Part shown: positions 44,867 to 52,093 of the stretch, piece after piece
Position numbering within the stretch: position 1 is the first letter of the stretch
How the letters are laid out: each line of letters begins with the position of its first letter
From: Peptococcus niger
Lineage (GTDB): Bacteria; Bacillota; Peptococcia; Peptococcales; Peptococcaceae
Direction: 5' to 3'
Assembly: GCF_900101835.1 (NCBI RefSeq)
Contig: NZ_FNAF01000007.1
Location: 17,960 to 81,959, forward strand
Length of the DNA: 64,000 bases
Notes under the pieces: generated by a model
The model's database searches: none
Told to the model about the DNA's origin: nothing
The model's input: the letters and a program-made list of their open reading frames with translations, nothing else
Made by a program: the position numbers and the translations under genes

Positions 44867-44892
44867 GCCAGTCTTCTACCACTAGCAAATAA

Positions 44893-44962
44893 AAAACACC
44901 TGTCAAGCAGGTGCATATCTCCAACTCTGGAAATGTGCACCCGCTTGATCAGGTGTTTTTTT
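44893..44962. terminator. Bidirectional terminator
   Basis: AAACACCTG...CAAGCAGGTGCA pairs with TGCACCCGCTTGATCAGGTGTTT; T7 follows on plus and T6 on minus. It separates the converging oxidoreductase and methyltransferase genes; the T run overlaps the last codons of the latter. Confidence 0.85.
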
Positions 44963-45782
44963 ATCCACCTGGCCGAAGCCATTTATTGCGCACCGCAGTG
45001 AGCGGCGCCAAGAGCCGTTCAAGGATGGATGCTGGGCGCTGTAAGCCTTCTTCCGCCGTCGGCTTTCTGCCGATATAAATGGTGGTGGCACCAAATCCGC
45101 AAGACCGGGTCCGCACATCGGTCAGGCCGGCTTCTTTATAATACCGACAAATGGTGCGACGATTGGGAAAGGTGCGTAGGGATTCAGCCAGCCATTTGTA
45201 GGGGCTGTACTGGTCACCGACAAGGCGCCGGCTGACCAAGCGATCGCCCAGCCAGGGAACCGCCTTGTAATAATAAAAGTTAAAAAATAACCGGGCCGGC
45301 GGGAAGAGGGGCCGGCTGACCTCAATGCAGACCACTTTTCCGCCGGGACGGACAGCCCGGGCCATTTCCCGGATGGCCTGCGGAATATCGATCACATTGC
45401 GCAAGGCATAGCCACAGGTGGCCGCGTCAAAGGAACCGGTAGAGACCGGCAGCGCCAGGGCATCGCCTTTTTTAAAGGTAACATTGGCTATGCCGCGAAT
45501 CTTTTGTTTCTCAGCAGCCGCCGCCAGCATTTCATCGGAAAAATCAACGCCCACGCTTTCCCCGTAAGGACCGGCAAGTTTAGCCATCTGGAAGGCCATC
45601 TCGCCGGTACCGCAGCACACATCCAGGCCGCGCCCGCCCACCGGCAAGTCCGTATGCCGCATCACCCGCGCCTGCCACATGGGCAGCATACCCCAGGTCA
45701 TGAGCCTATTCATCCGGTCATAATCGCCGGCAATGGTGTCAAAGACTTGGTTGACAAAAGTTGCCTTTTCTGTGCCGTTCAC
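44961..45782 (-). CDS. UbiE/MenG-type methyltransferase
   Basis: 273-residue SAM-dependent methyltransferase. Motif I is LDVCCGTGEMAFQMAKLAG, and the UbiE signature YALRNVIDIPQAIREMARAVRPGGKVVCIEVSRP is present, so it probably methylates demethylmenaquinone to menaquinone. It has about 35 extra residues at the C terminus. It overlaps the stop of the upstream phosphodiesterase gene by 4 bases. A menaquinone pool would suit the surface flavin chain encoded at 4809-13417. Confidence 0.88.
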   Translation of the reverse strand: MNGTEKATFVNQVFDTIAGDYDRMNRLMTWGMLPMWQARVMRHTDLPVGGRGLDVCCGTGEMAFQMAKLAGPYGESVGVDFSDEMLAAAAEKQKIRGIANVTFKKGDALALPVSTGSFDAATCGYALRNVIDIPQAIREMARAVRPGGKVVCIEVSRPLFPPARLFFNFYYYKAVPWLGDRLVSRRLVGDQYSPYKWLAESLRTFPNRRTICRYYKEAGLTDVRTRSCGFGATTIYIGRKPTAEEGLQRPASILERLLAPLTAVRNKWLRPGG

Positions 45783-46579
45783 AATAAGCCTCCTCTTTCA
45801 TCCAATATGTACCGGTGCCGCTTAATCTTAACCGCCTGTCCGCTGCCGTTTAAAACAATAGAAGTCGCGTTAAAAACCCCAGGCCATGGTGGGGCCTGCC
45901 GGTAACGGGTCGGGCGCTGGGTGGTAAACCGTGTTTTCGCCACGCCTATGTCCAGGCCGATGACGCTTTCATATGGCCCGGTCATACCGACATCGGTCTG
46001 GTAGGCCGTTCCCCGGGGCAAAATGCATTCATCTGCCGTCGGCACATGGGTATGCGTGCCCAAAACAGCACTGACACGGCCGTCTAAATAATAGCCTAAA
46101 GTGATCTTCTCGCTGGTCGCCTCAGCATGAATGTCCACCACAATATGACGGATACCTTCCCCAGTAAGCTGGTCTACCAGGGCATCTATGCTCAAAAATG
46201 GCGACGGCAGGGCCGAACACAGGGCATTGCCCAAGGCCGACACCACCGCCAGCCGGTATTTACCCGTGTCCATTACCCGCCAACCGACCCCGGGGGTCCC
46301 CGGCGGATAATTAAAGGGACGCACCAGGCGCTTGGCCTCATCAATGTAATTATAAATATCCTTATTGTCCCAGGCATGATTGCCGAGGGTCACCAGGTCA
46401 ACCCCCATTTGCAACAAAGCCCGGTATTCCGACTCAGATAACCCATTTTTAACCGACAGATTTTCCGCATTGGCGATTACCGCATCATAGGCCTGGTCTC
46501 GCTTGAGCCGCCGCAAGGCCATGGCCGCCAAATCAATCGACGCCGGTCCCACCATATCTCCAATAAATAGCAGCCTCAA
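45779..46579 (-). CDS. YmdB-family metallophosphoesterase
   Basis: 266 residues of the TIGR00282/YmdB family, phosphodiesterases active on 2',3'-cyclic nucleotides and linked to RNA turnover and biofilm choice. Metal-binding motifs are RLLFIGDMVG, IANAENLSVKNGLSE, LGNHAWDN, VDIHAEATSEK and LGTHTHVPTAD, all intact. Usually next to rny or spoVS, but here it is in an operon with ubiE/menG downstream. GGGAGGCGCC precedes the ATG. Confidence 0.94.
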   Translation of the reverse strand: MRLLFIGDMVGPASIDLAAMALRRLKRDQAYDAVIANAENLSVKNGLSESEYRALLQMGVDLVTLGNHAWDNKDIYNYIDEAKRLVRPFNYPPGTPGVGWRVMDTGKYRLAVVSALGNALCSALPSPFLSIDALVDQLTGEGIRHIVVDIHAEATSEKITLGYYLDGRVSAVLGTHTHVPTADECILPRGTAYQTDVGMTGPYESVIGLDIGVAKTRFTTQRPTRYRQAPPWPGVFNATSIVLNGSGQAVKIKRHRYILDERGGLL

Positions 46580-46610
46580 CAGGCGCCTCCCTTTCTCTTA
46601 TCCGACCAAT

Positions 46611-46644
46611 AAAAAAACGCACCCACATCAATACGGCGAGTGCG
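46611..46644 (-). terminator. Terminator of the tRNA unit
   Basis: CGCAC and GTGCG pair across a 17-base loop and are followed by TTTTTTT on the minus strand, just after the tRNA 3' end. Confidence 0.6.
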
Positions 46645-46653
46645 TCGACGTTA

Positions 46654-46723
46654 GGAAACGGCAGGATTCGAACCTGCACCCCAGGTGCCACAACCTGGCG
46701 TGATTCCATTTCACCACATTTCC
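46654..46723 (-). tRNA. Histidine-type tRNA (anticodon GTG), atypical
   Basis: A 70-base cloverleaf: acceptor GGAAATG/CGTTTCC (one G-U), U8, D stem GTGA/TCAC with loop AATGGAA, T arm GCAGG-TTCGAAT-CCTGC. The anticodon arm CCAGG-TTGTGGCA-CCTGG has an 8-base loop instead of 7; GTG after TT would read histidine codons. The base at -1 is A and at 73 is T, not the G-1:C73 pair required by histidyl-tRNA synthetase. No CCA is encoded. It has its own promoter and terminator. It may be the normal tRNA-His with oddities, a pseudo-tRNA, or a tRNA with another job. Confidence 0.7.
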
Positions 46724-46738
46724 TTTCGACTTACCAAC

Positions 46739-46767
46739 ATTATAACAGTATCTTATCCCAATAGCAA
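46739..46767 (-). promoter_or_regulatory. Promoter of the tRNA unit
   Basis: Minus-strand TTGCTA (46762-46767) and TATAAT (46739-46744), 17-base spacer, ending about 15 bases before the tRNA 5' end. Confidence 0.82.
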
Positions 46768-46789
46768 TATTCTAAACTAAATTGAATAT

Positions 46790-47308
46790 TTAAAACTCGA
46801 CAATACTGTGAACCTTGTAATCGCCCAAAACCTCTCTGCCATCCAAATAAGTCAATTCTGCCAAAAATAAGAACGATGCGACCTTACCGCCTAGTTCTTC
46901 CACCATATTCGCCGCCGCCTTGGCCGTGCCGCCGGTGGCAATTAAATCATCAACGATTAAAACCCTATCGCCCGGGGAGATGGCATCCGCATGCATCTCA
47001 ATGCTGGCTTCCCCGTATTCCAGTGCATACGTGGCCGATACCGTTTCACGCGGCAATTTACCCGCCTTGCGCACCGGCACAAAGGGCTTGCCCAAGGTGT
47101 AGGCCAAGACCGGCGCAAACATGAAGCCCCGCGCCTCAATGCCGATGATCACATCAATGGCCTCACCGTCAATCGCACCGAGCATTTCATCAATCGCCAG
47201 TTTAAACCCGTCCGCATCGCCCAAGACAGACGTCACATCCCGAAACAAGATGCCTTCTGTCGGAAAGTCAGCGATGGTTTTAAAATACGATTCCACTGTT
47301 TTTTTCAC
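46790..47308 (-). CDS. apt: Adenine phosphoribosyltransferase
   Basis: 172 residues, the normal Apt length, salvaging adenine to AMP with PRPP. Signatures: FPTEGILFRDVTSVLGD, IGIEARGFMFAPVLAYTLGKPFVPVRKAGKLP, and the PRPP loop VLIVDDLIATGGTAKAA. The start is the GTG at 47306-47308, with AGGAG 7 bases before it; the ATG further up (47365) would add 19 residues foreign to the family. It stands alone, between the tRNA and ychF. Confidence 0.96.
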   Translation of the reverse strand: MKKTVESYFKTIADFPTEGILFRDVTSVLGDADGFKLAIDEMLGAIDGEAIDVIIGIEARGFMFAPVLAYTLGKPFVPVRKAGKLPRETVSATYALEYGEASIEMHADAISPGDRVLIVDDLIATGGTAKAAANMVEELGGKVASFLFLAELTYLDGREVLGDYKVHSIVEF

Positions 47309-47402
47309 GCTACCGCTCCTCTCATCGGTTATCATATCAAAAGCAAACAAGCCCTGCAACGGCAAATTACCCGCCCCCTAGGCACCAGAGTGCTAGGAGC
47401 AA

Positions 47403-47431
47403 TTGCAAAAGCCGGGTGCGTCCACTATAAT
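47403..47431 (+). promoter_or_regulatory. Promoter of ychF
   Basis: TTGCAA (47403-47408) and TATAAT (47426-47431), 17-base spacer. Confidence 0.85.
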
Positions 47432-47475
47432 AACTAAGAGATAAAATTACCCAGACTGAAAGGATGGAAGTATAG

Positions 47476-48567
47476 ATGAAATTAGGGATTGTCGGTCTGC
47501 CGAATGTCGGCAAGAGCACCCTCTTCAACTCGTTAACCAAGGCCGGAGCAGAATCGGCCAATTACCCCTTTTGCACCATCGACCCAAACGTTGGCATTGT
47601 CACCGTGCCGGATGAGCGACTGGATAAGCTGTCCGCCATTAGCAACAGTAAAAAAATCCTACCCGCCGTCATCGAATTCGTCGACATTGCCGGCTTGGTC
47701 AAAGGCGCCAGCAAGGGCGAAGGCTTGGGCAACCAATTCCTTTCCCATATCCGTGAAGTGGACGCCATCGTTCACGTGGTCCGCTGCTTTGACGACGACA
47801 ACATCATCCACGTTGACGGCGACATTGACCCAGTCCGCGACATTGAAACCATCAACCTGGAACTTATTTTTTCCGATATGGAGGCCGTTGAGCGCCGCTT
47901 ACAACGCACCGCCAAGGGCCAAAAAACGCAGGATAAAGCCTTGATTGCCGAAGACAGCTGCCTAAAAGCCCTACACAGCCACCTGGAAGCCGGCAAGAGC
48001 GCCCGCAGCTTCACCCCTGCCAACCCGGACCATCAAGTCTATATTGACAACCTTAACCTGCTCACCGCCAAACCGGTGCTGTACGCCGCCAACGTCGCTG
48101 AAGACGACTTGGCAGACGGCAATGCCTACGTCTCCGCCGTGCAAGACCACGCCACAGGAGAAGGTTCTGAAGTCTTTGTGGTCTCCGCCTCGGTAGAACA
48201 GGAAATTGCCGAGTTGGACGATGCTGACCGCCAAGAATTTTTAGAAGCCCTCGGCATCAGTTCAGGCGGACTTGACCGCCTCATCGCCGCCAGCTATAAA
48301 CTGCTAGGCCTCATCAGCTACCTGACCACCGGCGAAAAAGAAACCCGCGCCTGGACCATCACCAAAGGCACCAAAGCCCCCCAGGCTGCCGGTAAAATCC
48401 ATTCCGACTTTGAGCGGGGATTTATCCGCGCCGAAGTCATCTCCTACGACGACTTCATTCAATACAAGGGCGAAGCCGGCGCACGTGAAGCCGGCAAACT
48501 ACGCCTGGAAGGCAAAGAATACGTCGTTCAAGACGGCGACGTCATCGAATTTTTATTCAACGTTTAA
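47476..48567 (+). CDS. ychF: Redox-regulated ATPase YchF
   Basis: 363-residue Obg-family P-loop protein that prefers ATP over GTP and binds ribosomes. It shows GIVGLPNVGKSTLFNSLT (P-loop), PFCTIDPNVG, VDIAGLVKGASKGEGLGNQFLSHIREVDAI, and a C-terminal TGS domain (EKETRAWTITKGTKAPQAAGKIHSDFERGFIRAEV). Normal length. Own promoter; terminator at 48580. It is the last high-GC gene before the AT-rich island. Confidence 0.97.
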   Translation: MKLGIVGLPNVGKSTLFNSLTKAGAESANYPFCTIDPNVGIVTVPDERLDKLSAISNSKKILPAVIEFVDIAGLVKGASKGEGLGNQFLSHIREVDAIVHVVRCFDDDNIIHVDGDIDPVRDIETINLELIFSDMEAVERRLQRTAKGQKTQDKALIAEDSCLKALHSHLEAGKSARSFTPANPDHQVYIDNLNLLTAKPVLYAANVAEDDLADGNAYVSAVQDHATGEGSEVFVVSASVEQEIAELDDADRQEFLEALGISSGGLDRLIAASYKLLGLISYLTTGEKETRAWTITKGTKAPQAAGKIHSDFERGFIRAEVISYDDFIQYKGEAGAREAGKLRLEGKEYVVQDGDVIEFLFNV

Positions 48568-48579
48568 GCCCAGCAAAAA

Positions 48580-48609
48580 GCCCCTGCCGGCAACCCCGGC
48601 AGGGGCTTT
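48580..48609 (+). terminator. Terminator of ychF
   Basis: GCCCCTGCCGG pairs with CCGGCAGGGGC and is followed by TTT. Confidence 0.82.
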
Positions 48610-48742
48610 GGCCTATTCGCGGTAAACAAGCGCAACTTATATAATAAATAATATGACTCCATTTGTAACGGTTAAAACGCCATCTGATACCATCATCTCT
48701 ACACACCATTAAATAGCAATTTTTTTTTAATTCTTTATTGAC

Positions 48743-49651
48743 TTATAAATACTGCTGCAAAATCCCACTAAAACTATCTATCAATCGTCTTTCCTGATTG
48801 CTGGCCTCTTTGTTATAAACAAGATAAAGCTCAAAATGAGCTTCTTTTGTATTAACCGGAAGATGTATGAAATCAGAGAAAACCCGTTTTCCAATATATT
48901 TAGGATAGGAGTACATTAATGTCTGACCTTCTCGTAGTAACTCTTCACACATATGATAATTATTAGTCGACAACACCACATGCATATTTCCCATATTCTG
49001 AAAGGCATGAATACCTTTCGATCCACCTGCTTCATAAACAATTAAAGGATATTCTGCCACCGAATGAACGGAAAGAGATCTCTGGTGAGCCAAAGGATGC
49101 TTTGGAGACATTGCCATAAAAATAGGATAGCTGTTGAGCTCTTCCATATGAACATTTGATGGAATATTATTAAAGAACACCTCTATCGTGTTAGGCACTA
49201 AAACAAATCCCACATCCCCCGGATGATGAGAAACCTCTTTAACAATATCATCTCGGTATTTTTCTTGACAATACACTTGCACCCCAGGATAAGCATGCAT
49301 ATAGTCTACATAGACCATAGGAAGTATTGAAATACTGAGCATCGGCGAAATATGGATGTTCATACGACCCTTTAGTGTATCATTCTTTGCTGTCTTTAGG
49401 CGCTGCACCTGCTCTTGCATTTGTTCAAAACGGGCTACAATCGCTTGTGCAGCATTAAAAACAACTTCTCCTTCTTTCGTTAAACTAACACCTCGTCGTG
49501 TACGATTTAATATATCAAATCCCAGCTCATCTTCTAAGCTATGTAATGATTTATTCAGACTTTGTTGAGAAATATAAACCTTTTTGCTGGCAGCATTTAC
49601 TGAGCCTGCTTTAACAACTTCAATGAAATATTGCAATTGCTCGATCTTCAT
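48743..49651 (-). CDS. LysR-type transcriptional regulator of the isethionate island
   Basis: 302 residues. N-terminal winged helix (MKIEQLQYFIEVVKAGSVNAASKKVYISQQSLNKSLHSLEDELG) and a long LysR substrate domain. The start at 49651 has GGAGG 6 bases upstream. It diverges from the 62-residue gene and lies next to the catabolic genes, so it probably senses the sulfonate or a product and activates them. A TATACAGTATA dyad lies 34 bases before its start, and a perfect TTGTAACTA inverted repeat sits before islA. AT-rich composition matches the island, not the ychF side. Confidence 0.9.
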   Translation of the reverse strand: MKIEQLQYFIEVVKAGSVNAASKKVYISQQSLNKSLHSLEDELGFDILNRTRRGVSLTKEGEVVFNAAQAIVARFEQMQEQVQRLKTAKNDTLKGRMNIHISPMLSISILPMVYVDYMHAYPGVQVYCQEKYRDDIVKEVSHHPGDVGFVLVPNTIEVFFNNIPSNVHMEELNSYPIFMAMSPKHPLAHQRSLSVHSVAEYPLIVYEAGGSKGIHAFQNMGNMHVVLSTNNYHMCEELLREGQTLMYSYPKYIGKRVFSDFIHLPVNTKEAHFELYLVYNKEASNQERRLIDSFSGILQQYL

Positions 49652-49684
49652 AATCTGCCTCCATGCATATTCTTTTTGAAACCT

Positions 49685-49695
49685 TATACAGTATA
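49685..49695. promoter_or_regulatory. TATACAGTATA dyad in the LysR divergent region
   Basis: A perfect 5-1-5 inverted repeat lying between the LysR gene and the divergent 62-residue gene. It could be an autoregulatory operator or simply overlapping -10 elements. Confidence 0.45.
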
Positions 49696-49781
49696 CAGCC
49701 TTGGGGGCTAACACCTAGTTATTTTTTCCCATTATTGGGTATATAATAAGTATAGTTCATATGAAAAGGTGATGATAAATT

Positions 49782-49970
49782 ATGTCTTTTTTTCAAAAAT
49801 ATAAACGTCATAGAATTGTCAGCTGTGAAGATGCGCGTAAACGGGTTTTATTAACCGGCGGCTTAGACATGGTTTGTCCGGATGATGCAGATATACAGGA
49901 AACCTTAGAAGATGATACAGAACAAAAAGATTTAAAGCACCAACCTACACAGAAAAAAGATAAACAATAG
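49782..49970 (+). CDS. Uncharacterised 62-residue protein
   Basis: Basic N terminus (MSFFQKYKRHRIVSCEDARKRVLLTGG), acidic middle (CPDDADIQETLEDDTE), and basic, glutamine-rich tail (KDLKHQPTQKKDKQ). No membrane segment. AAAGGTGATG precedes the ATG; a TATAAT at 49742-49747 supplies a likely promoter and a hairpin terminator follows at 50001. It diverges from the LysR gene. I do not recognise the family; its place in the island suggests an accessory role. Confidence 0.65.
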   Translation: MSFFQKYKRHRIVSCEDARKRVLLTGGLDMVCPDDADIQETLEDDTEQKDLKHQPTQKKDKQ

Positions 49971-50000
49971 CATAGTCACCTTCTTCGGAAGTCAAATTTT

Positions 50001-50040
50001 AATCGAGTAAGCCAATCGTACTTACTCGATTTTATTTTTT
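50001..50040 (+). terminator. Terminator of the 62-residue gene
   Basis: AATCGAGTAAG pairs with CTTACTCGATT and is followed by TTATTTTTT. Confidence 0.82.
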
Positions 50041-50244
50041 CAGTCCTACTTTTTGTACTATATTTTTTGTCAAAACTTTAAAGGAACTCTAAAATCTAAT
50101 TCTTCATTTAGAAGAAATGATATCTTTATTATTTGCCATAACAGCATTGTGATAATTTTAACTTTACACTGTAGCTCTACTTTTTTCTAGACTTTTTTGA
50201 AAATCCATTGGTGCCCAACTATTTTCCACTATATCCTATATTTT
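50041..50244. other. AT-rich non-coding stretch
   Basis: Between the terminator of the small gene and the palindrome after the amidohydrolase gene. I see no open frame with a ribosome-binding site and no recognisable RNA. Confidence 0.5.
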
Positions 50245-50278
50245 AACAAGGAGACAGTCAATTGACTGTCTCCTTGTT
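50245..50278. terminator. 34-base perfect palindrome after the amidohydrolase gene
   Basis: AACAAGGAGACAGTCAA and its exact complement with no loop bases. On the minus strand it is followed by TTAAAATA, so it can end the island's catabolic transcript. Confidence 0.65.
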
Positions 50279-50286
50279 GATCTTCC

Positions 50287-51129
50287 TTAAAGTCCTAAAA
50301 CCCGCTTTGCGTTTTTGTACATAATTTTTTCCTTTACATCATCAGTGAATCCAAATCCATCATACAATGCTACAGCATCTTTATAATGAACAAATGGATG
50401 CGCACTGGCAAAAACAACTCGATCTTGCAATATTCCCTTAGCCGCTTCAATGAAAGCTTCACTGCCAGGAAACTTTTCATATTCTGAGCATTCTACATAA
50501 ACATTTTTATTTCTGAATGCACAGCCTACCATTTCACTGATATACGGCCAAGCGCCATGACTAACGATTACTCTTAATTCAGGGAAATCATTAGCGACAC
50601 GGTCAATTTGATCCGGATGGGCAAAAGCGCTAACTGTACCTTCCGTAAACCTGGCTGGACCAGTCGTAATGACAATAGGGATATCCAATTCACAGCATTT
50701 TGCATAAATAGGGTAAAACTTAGCATGATCAATTGGTAGCTGATTGTAAATCGGATCGGTCGCAGCGCCAACAAACCCTTCTTCTTTAACTAAATGATCT
50801 AAGGTGCGTACTGCCTGCATCCCCTTATGTGGATCTAAACCGGCAAAAGCGCAAAACAAATGCGGATCTTCTTCAACAAATTTTTTTAATTCATCATTAT
50901 TGGGCTTAAATCCATATGTCGTTTCAGCATCTCTACCGACTAAAATAGCTTTTTCAATCCCAAAAGCGCGCAAATCCTTACAAATTTTAGCCACAGATTC
51001 TGCACCTGCAACATACTCATCTAAATCAAGGCCAGATGCAAGAAGTCCTTCTCTAAATATGGGACTCTCCGTTAATCCTCTAAGGATGCTTTCTGTATGG
51101 GGTCTAAATCTACAATCAATAATGGCCAT
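50287..51129 (-). CDS. Amidohydrolase-2-fold protein lacking the metal ligands
   Basis: 280 residues from ATG 51129. Overall pattern matches the ACMSD/amidohydrolase-2 TIM barrel (HPDQIDRVANDFPELRVIVSHGAWPYISEMVGCAFRNKNVYVECSEYEK, and VVFASAHPFVHYKDAV). But the usual N-terminal DXHXH is D5-C-R7-F-R9, the strand-5 histidine is replaced (PIVITTG), and the strand-8 aspartate of GTD/GSD is alanine (FASAHPF). So a canonical zinc site is lost. It starts 9 bases after the stop of the activase gene and is likely co-transcribed. Its role in sulfonate use is unknown. Confidence 0.78.
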   Translation of the reverse strand: MAIIDCRFRPHTESILRGLTESPIFREGLLASGLDLDEYVAGAESVAKICKDLRAFGIEKAILVGRDAETTYGFKPNNDELKKFVEEDPHLFCAFAGLDPHKGMQAVRTLDHLVKEEGFVGAATDPIYNQLPIDHAKFYPIYAKCCELDIPIVITTGPARFTEGTVSAFAHPDQIDRVANDFPELRVIVSHGAWPYISEMVGCAFRNKNVYVECSEYEKFPGSEAFIEAAKGILQDRVVFASAHPFVHYKDAVALYDGFGFTDDVKEKIMYKNAKRVLGL

Positions 51130-51138
51130 AATGAACAC

Positions 51139-52032
51139 CTACCTTACTATATTTTTAAACTCTTCAAAACGATTTTCACTAAGCTCTACGTCTCTATTGA
51201 TGGTATATTCTTTACCAATAAAAGCATATTTATTTAATCCGAATCGGTGATACTTGAGAAGTTCATACTCAGCCGTAGGTAATTCTTTTTTTACAAACTC
51301 TGAGATGGCAAGAAGAGTATCCGGTTCATCATTAAATCCAGGAATGACAGGAGTCCGTACCTTAATAGGTTTGTTCGGAAATTCAGCATAAATATTCTTT
51401 AAGTTTTCTAAAATATTCTTGTTGCTCACACCAGTCCATTCAATATGCTTATCCTCATCCATATGTTTCAGATCTACCATAATATAATCTAAATCTCTAA
51501 AAATTGATTGAACTTCCCTCCATGGGGCATAAGCGGTTGTTTCAATTGCTGAATGAATGCTGCGTTTCTTGCATTCTTGCAAAACATCTTTTAAAAAATC
51601 CGCTTGCATAAGTGGTTCACCACCACTAAAAGTGACACCCCCTTCTGAACGGGAATAGAAAGTTTGATCTTTTTCTACCTCATGAACAACCTCTTCTACC
51701 GTCATATTTTTCCCGTATATCGTTAACGCCTTAGCCGGACAAAGTTTTGCTGCATACAATACCGTTTCAGACTTATTTTCAAGCATTATCGGCAACTGCT
51801 GCTCATCATCCCATTTGAAACTATTGGGTGCTTTACTAAAACAAATTTTGCATTCATTCCCAATACATTTTCCAGCATTAAAAGCCACTTCCGGCCCTGA
51901 GTAATGACTTTCCGGATTTGAACACCATCTGCAATGCAAGGGACAACCTTTTAAAAAGATAATGGTTCGTATGCCCGGTCCATCATGGACAGAATAGTGT
52001 TGTATATTAAATACTGTACCTGTATGCATCAT
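51139..52032 (-). CDS. islB: Glycyl radical enzyme activase (radical SAM), IslB-like
   Basis: 297-residue radical SAM protein that installs the glycyl radical on its partner. C30, C34 and C37 (CPLHCRWC) bind the SAM cluster; a ferredoxin-like insert has C56, C61, C64 and C98, four cysteines, enough for one extra [4Fe-4S] cluster. VTFSGGEPLMQ is the SAM-binding GGE motif. GGAGGA precedes the first ATG (52032); a second ATG follows. It lies directly downstream of the lyase gene. Symbol is given by pairing with islA. Confidence 0.88.
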   Translation of the reverse strand: MMHTGTVFNIQHYSVHDGPGIRTIIFLKGCPLHCRWCSNPESHYSGPEVAFNAGKCIGNECKICFSKAPNSFKWDDEQQLPIMLENKSETVLYAAKLCPAKALTIYGKNMTVEEVVHEVEKDQTFYSRSEGGVTFSGGEPLMQADFLKDVLQECKKRSIHSAIETTAYAPWREVQSIFRDLDYIMVDLKHMDEDKHIEWTGVSNKNILENLKNIYAEFPNKPIKVRTPVIPGFNDEPDTLLAISEFVKKELPTAEYELLKYHRFGLNKYAFIGKEYTINRDVELSENRFEEFKNIVR

Positions 52033-52093
52033 CTTCCTCCTTTAACAAAAGACAGCCGTTGATCTCACAACGGCTATCTTTTTGTTTTTCTAT

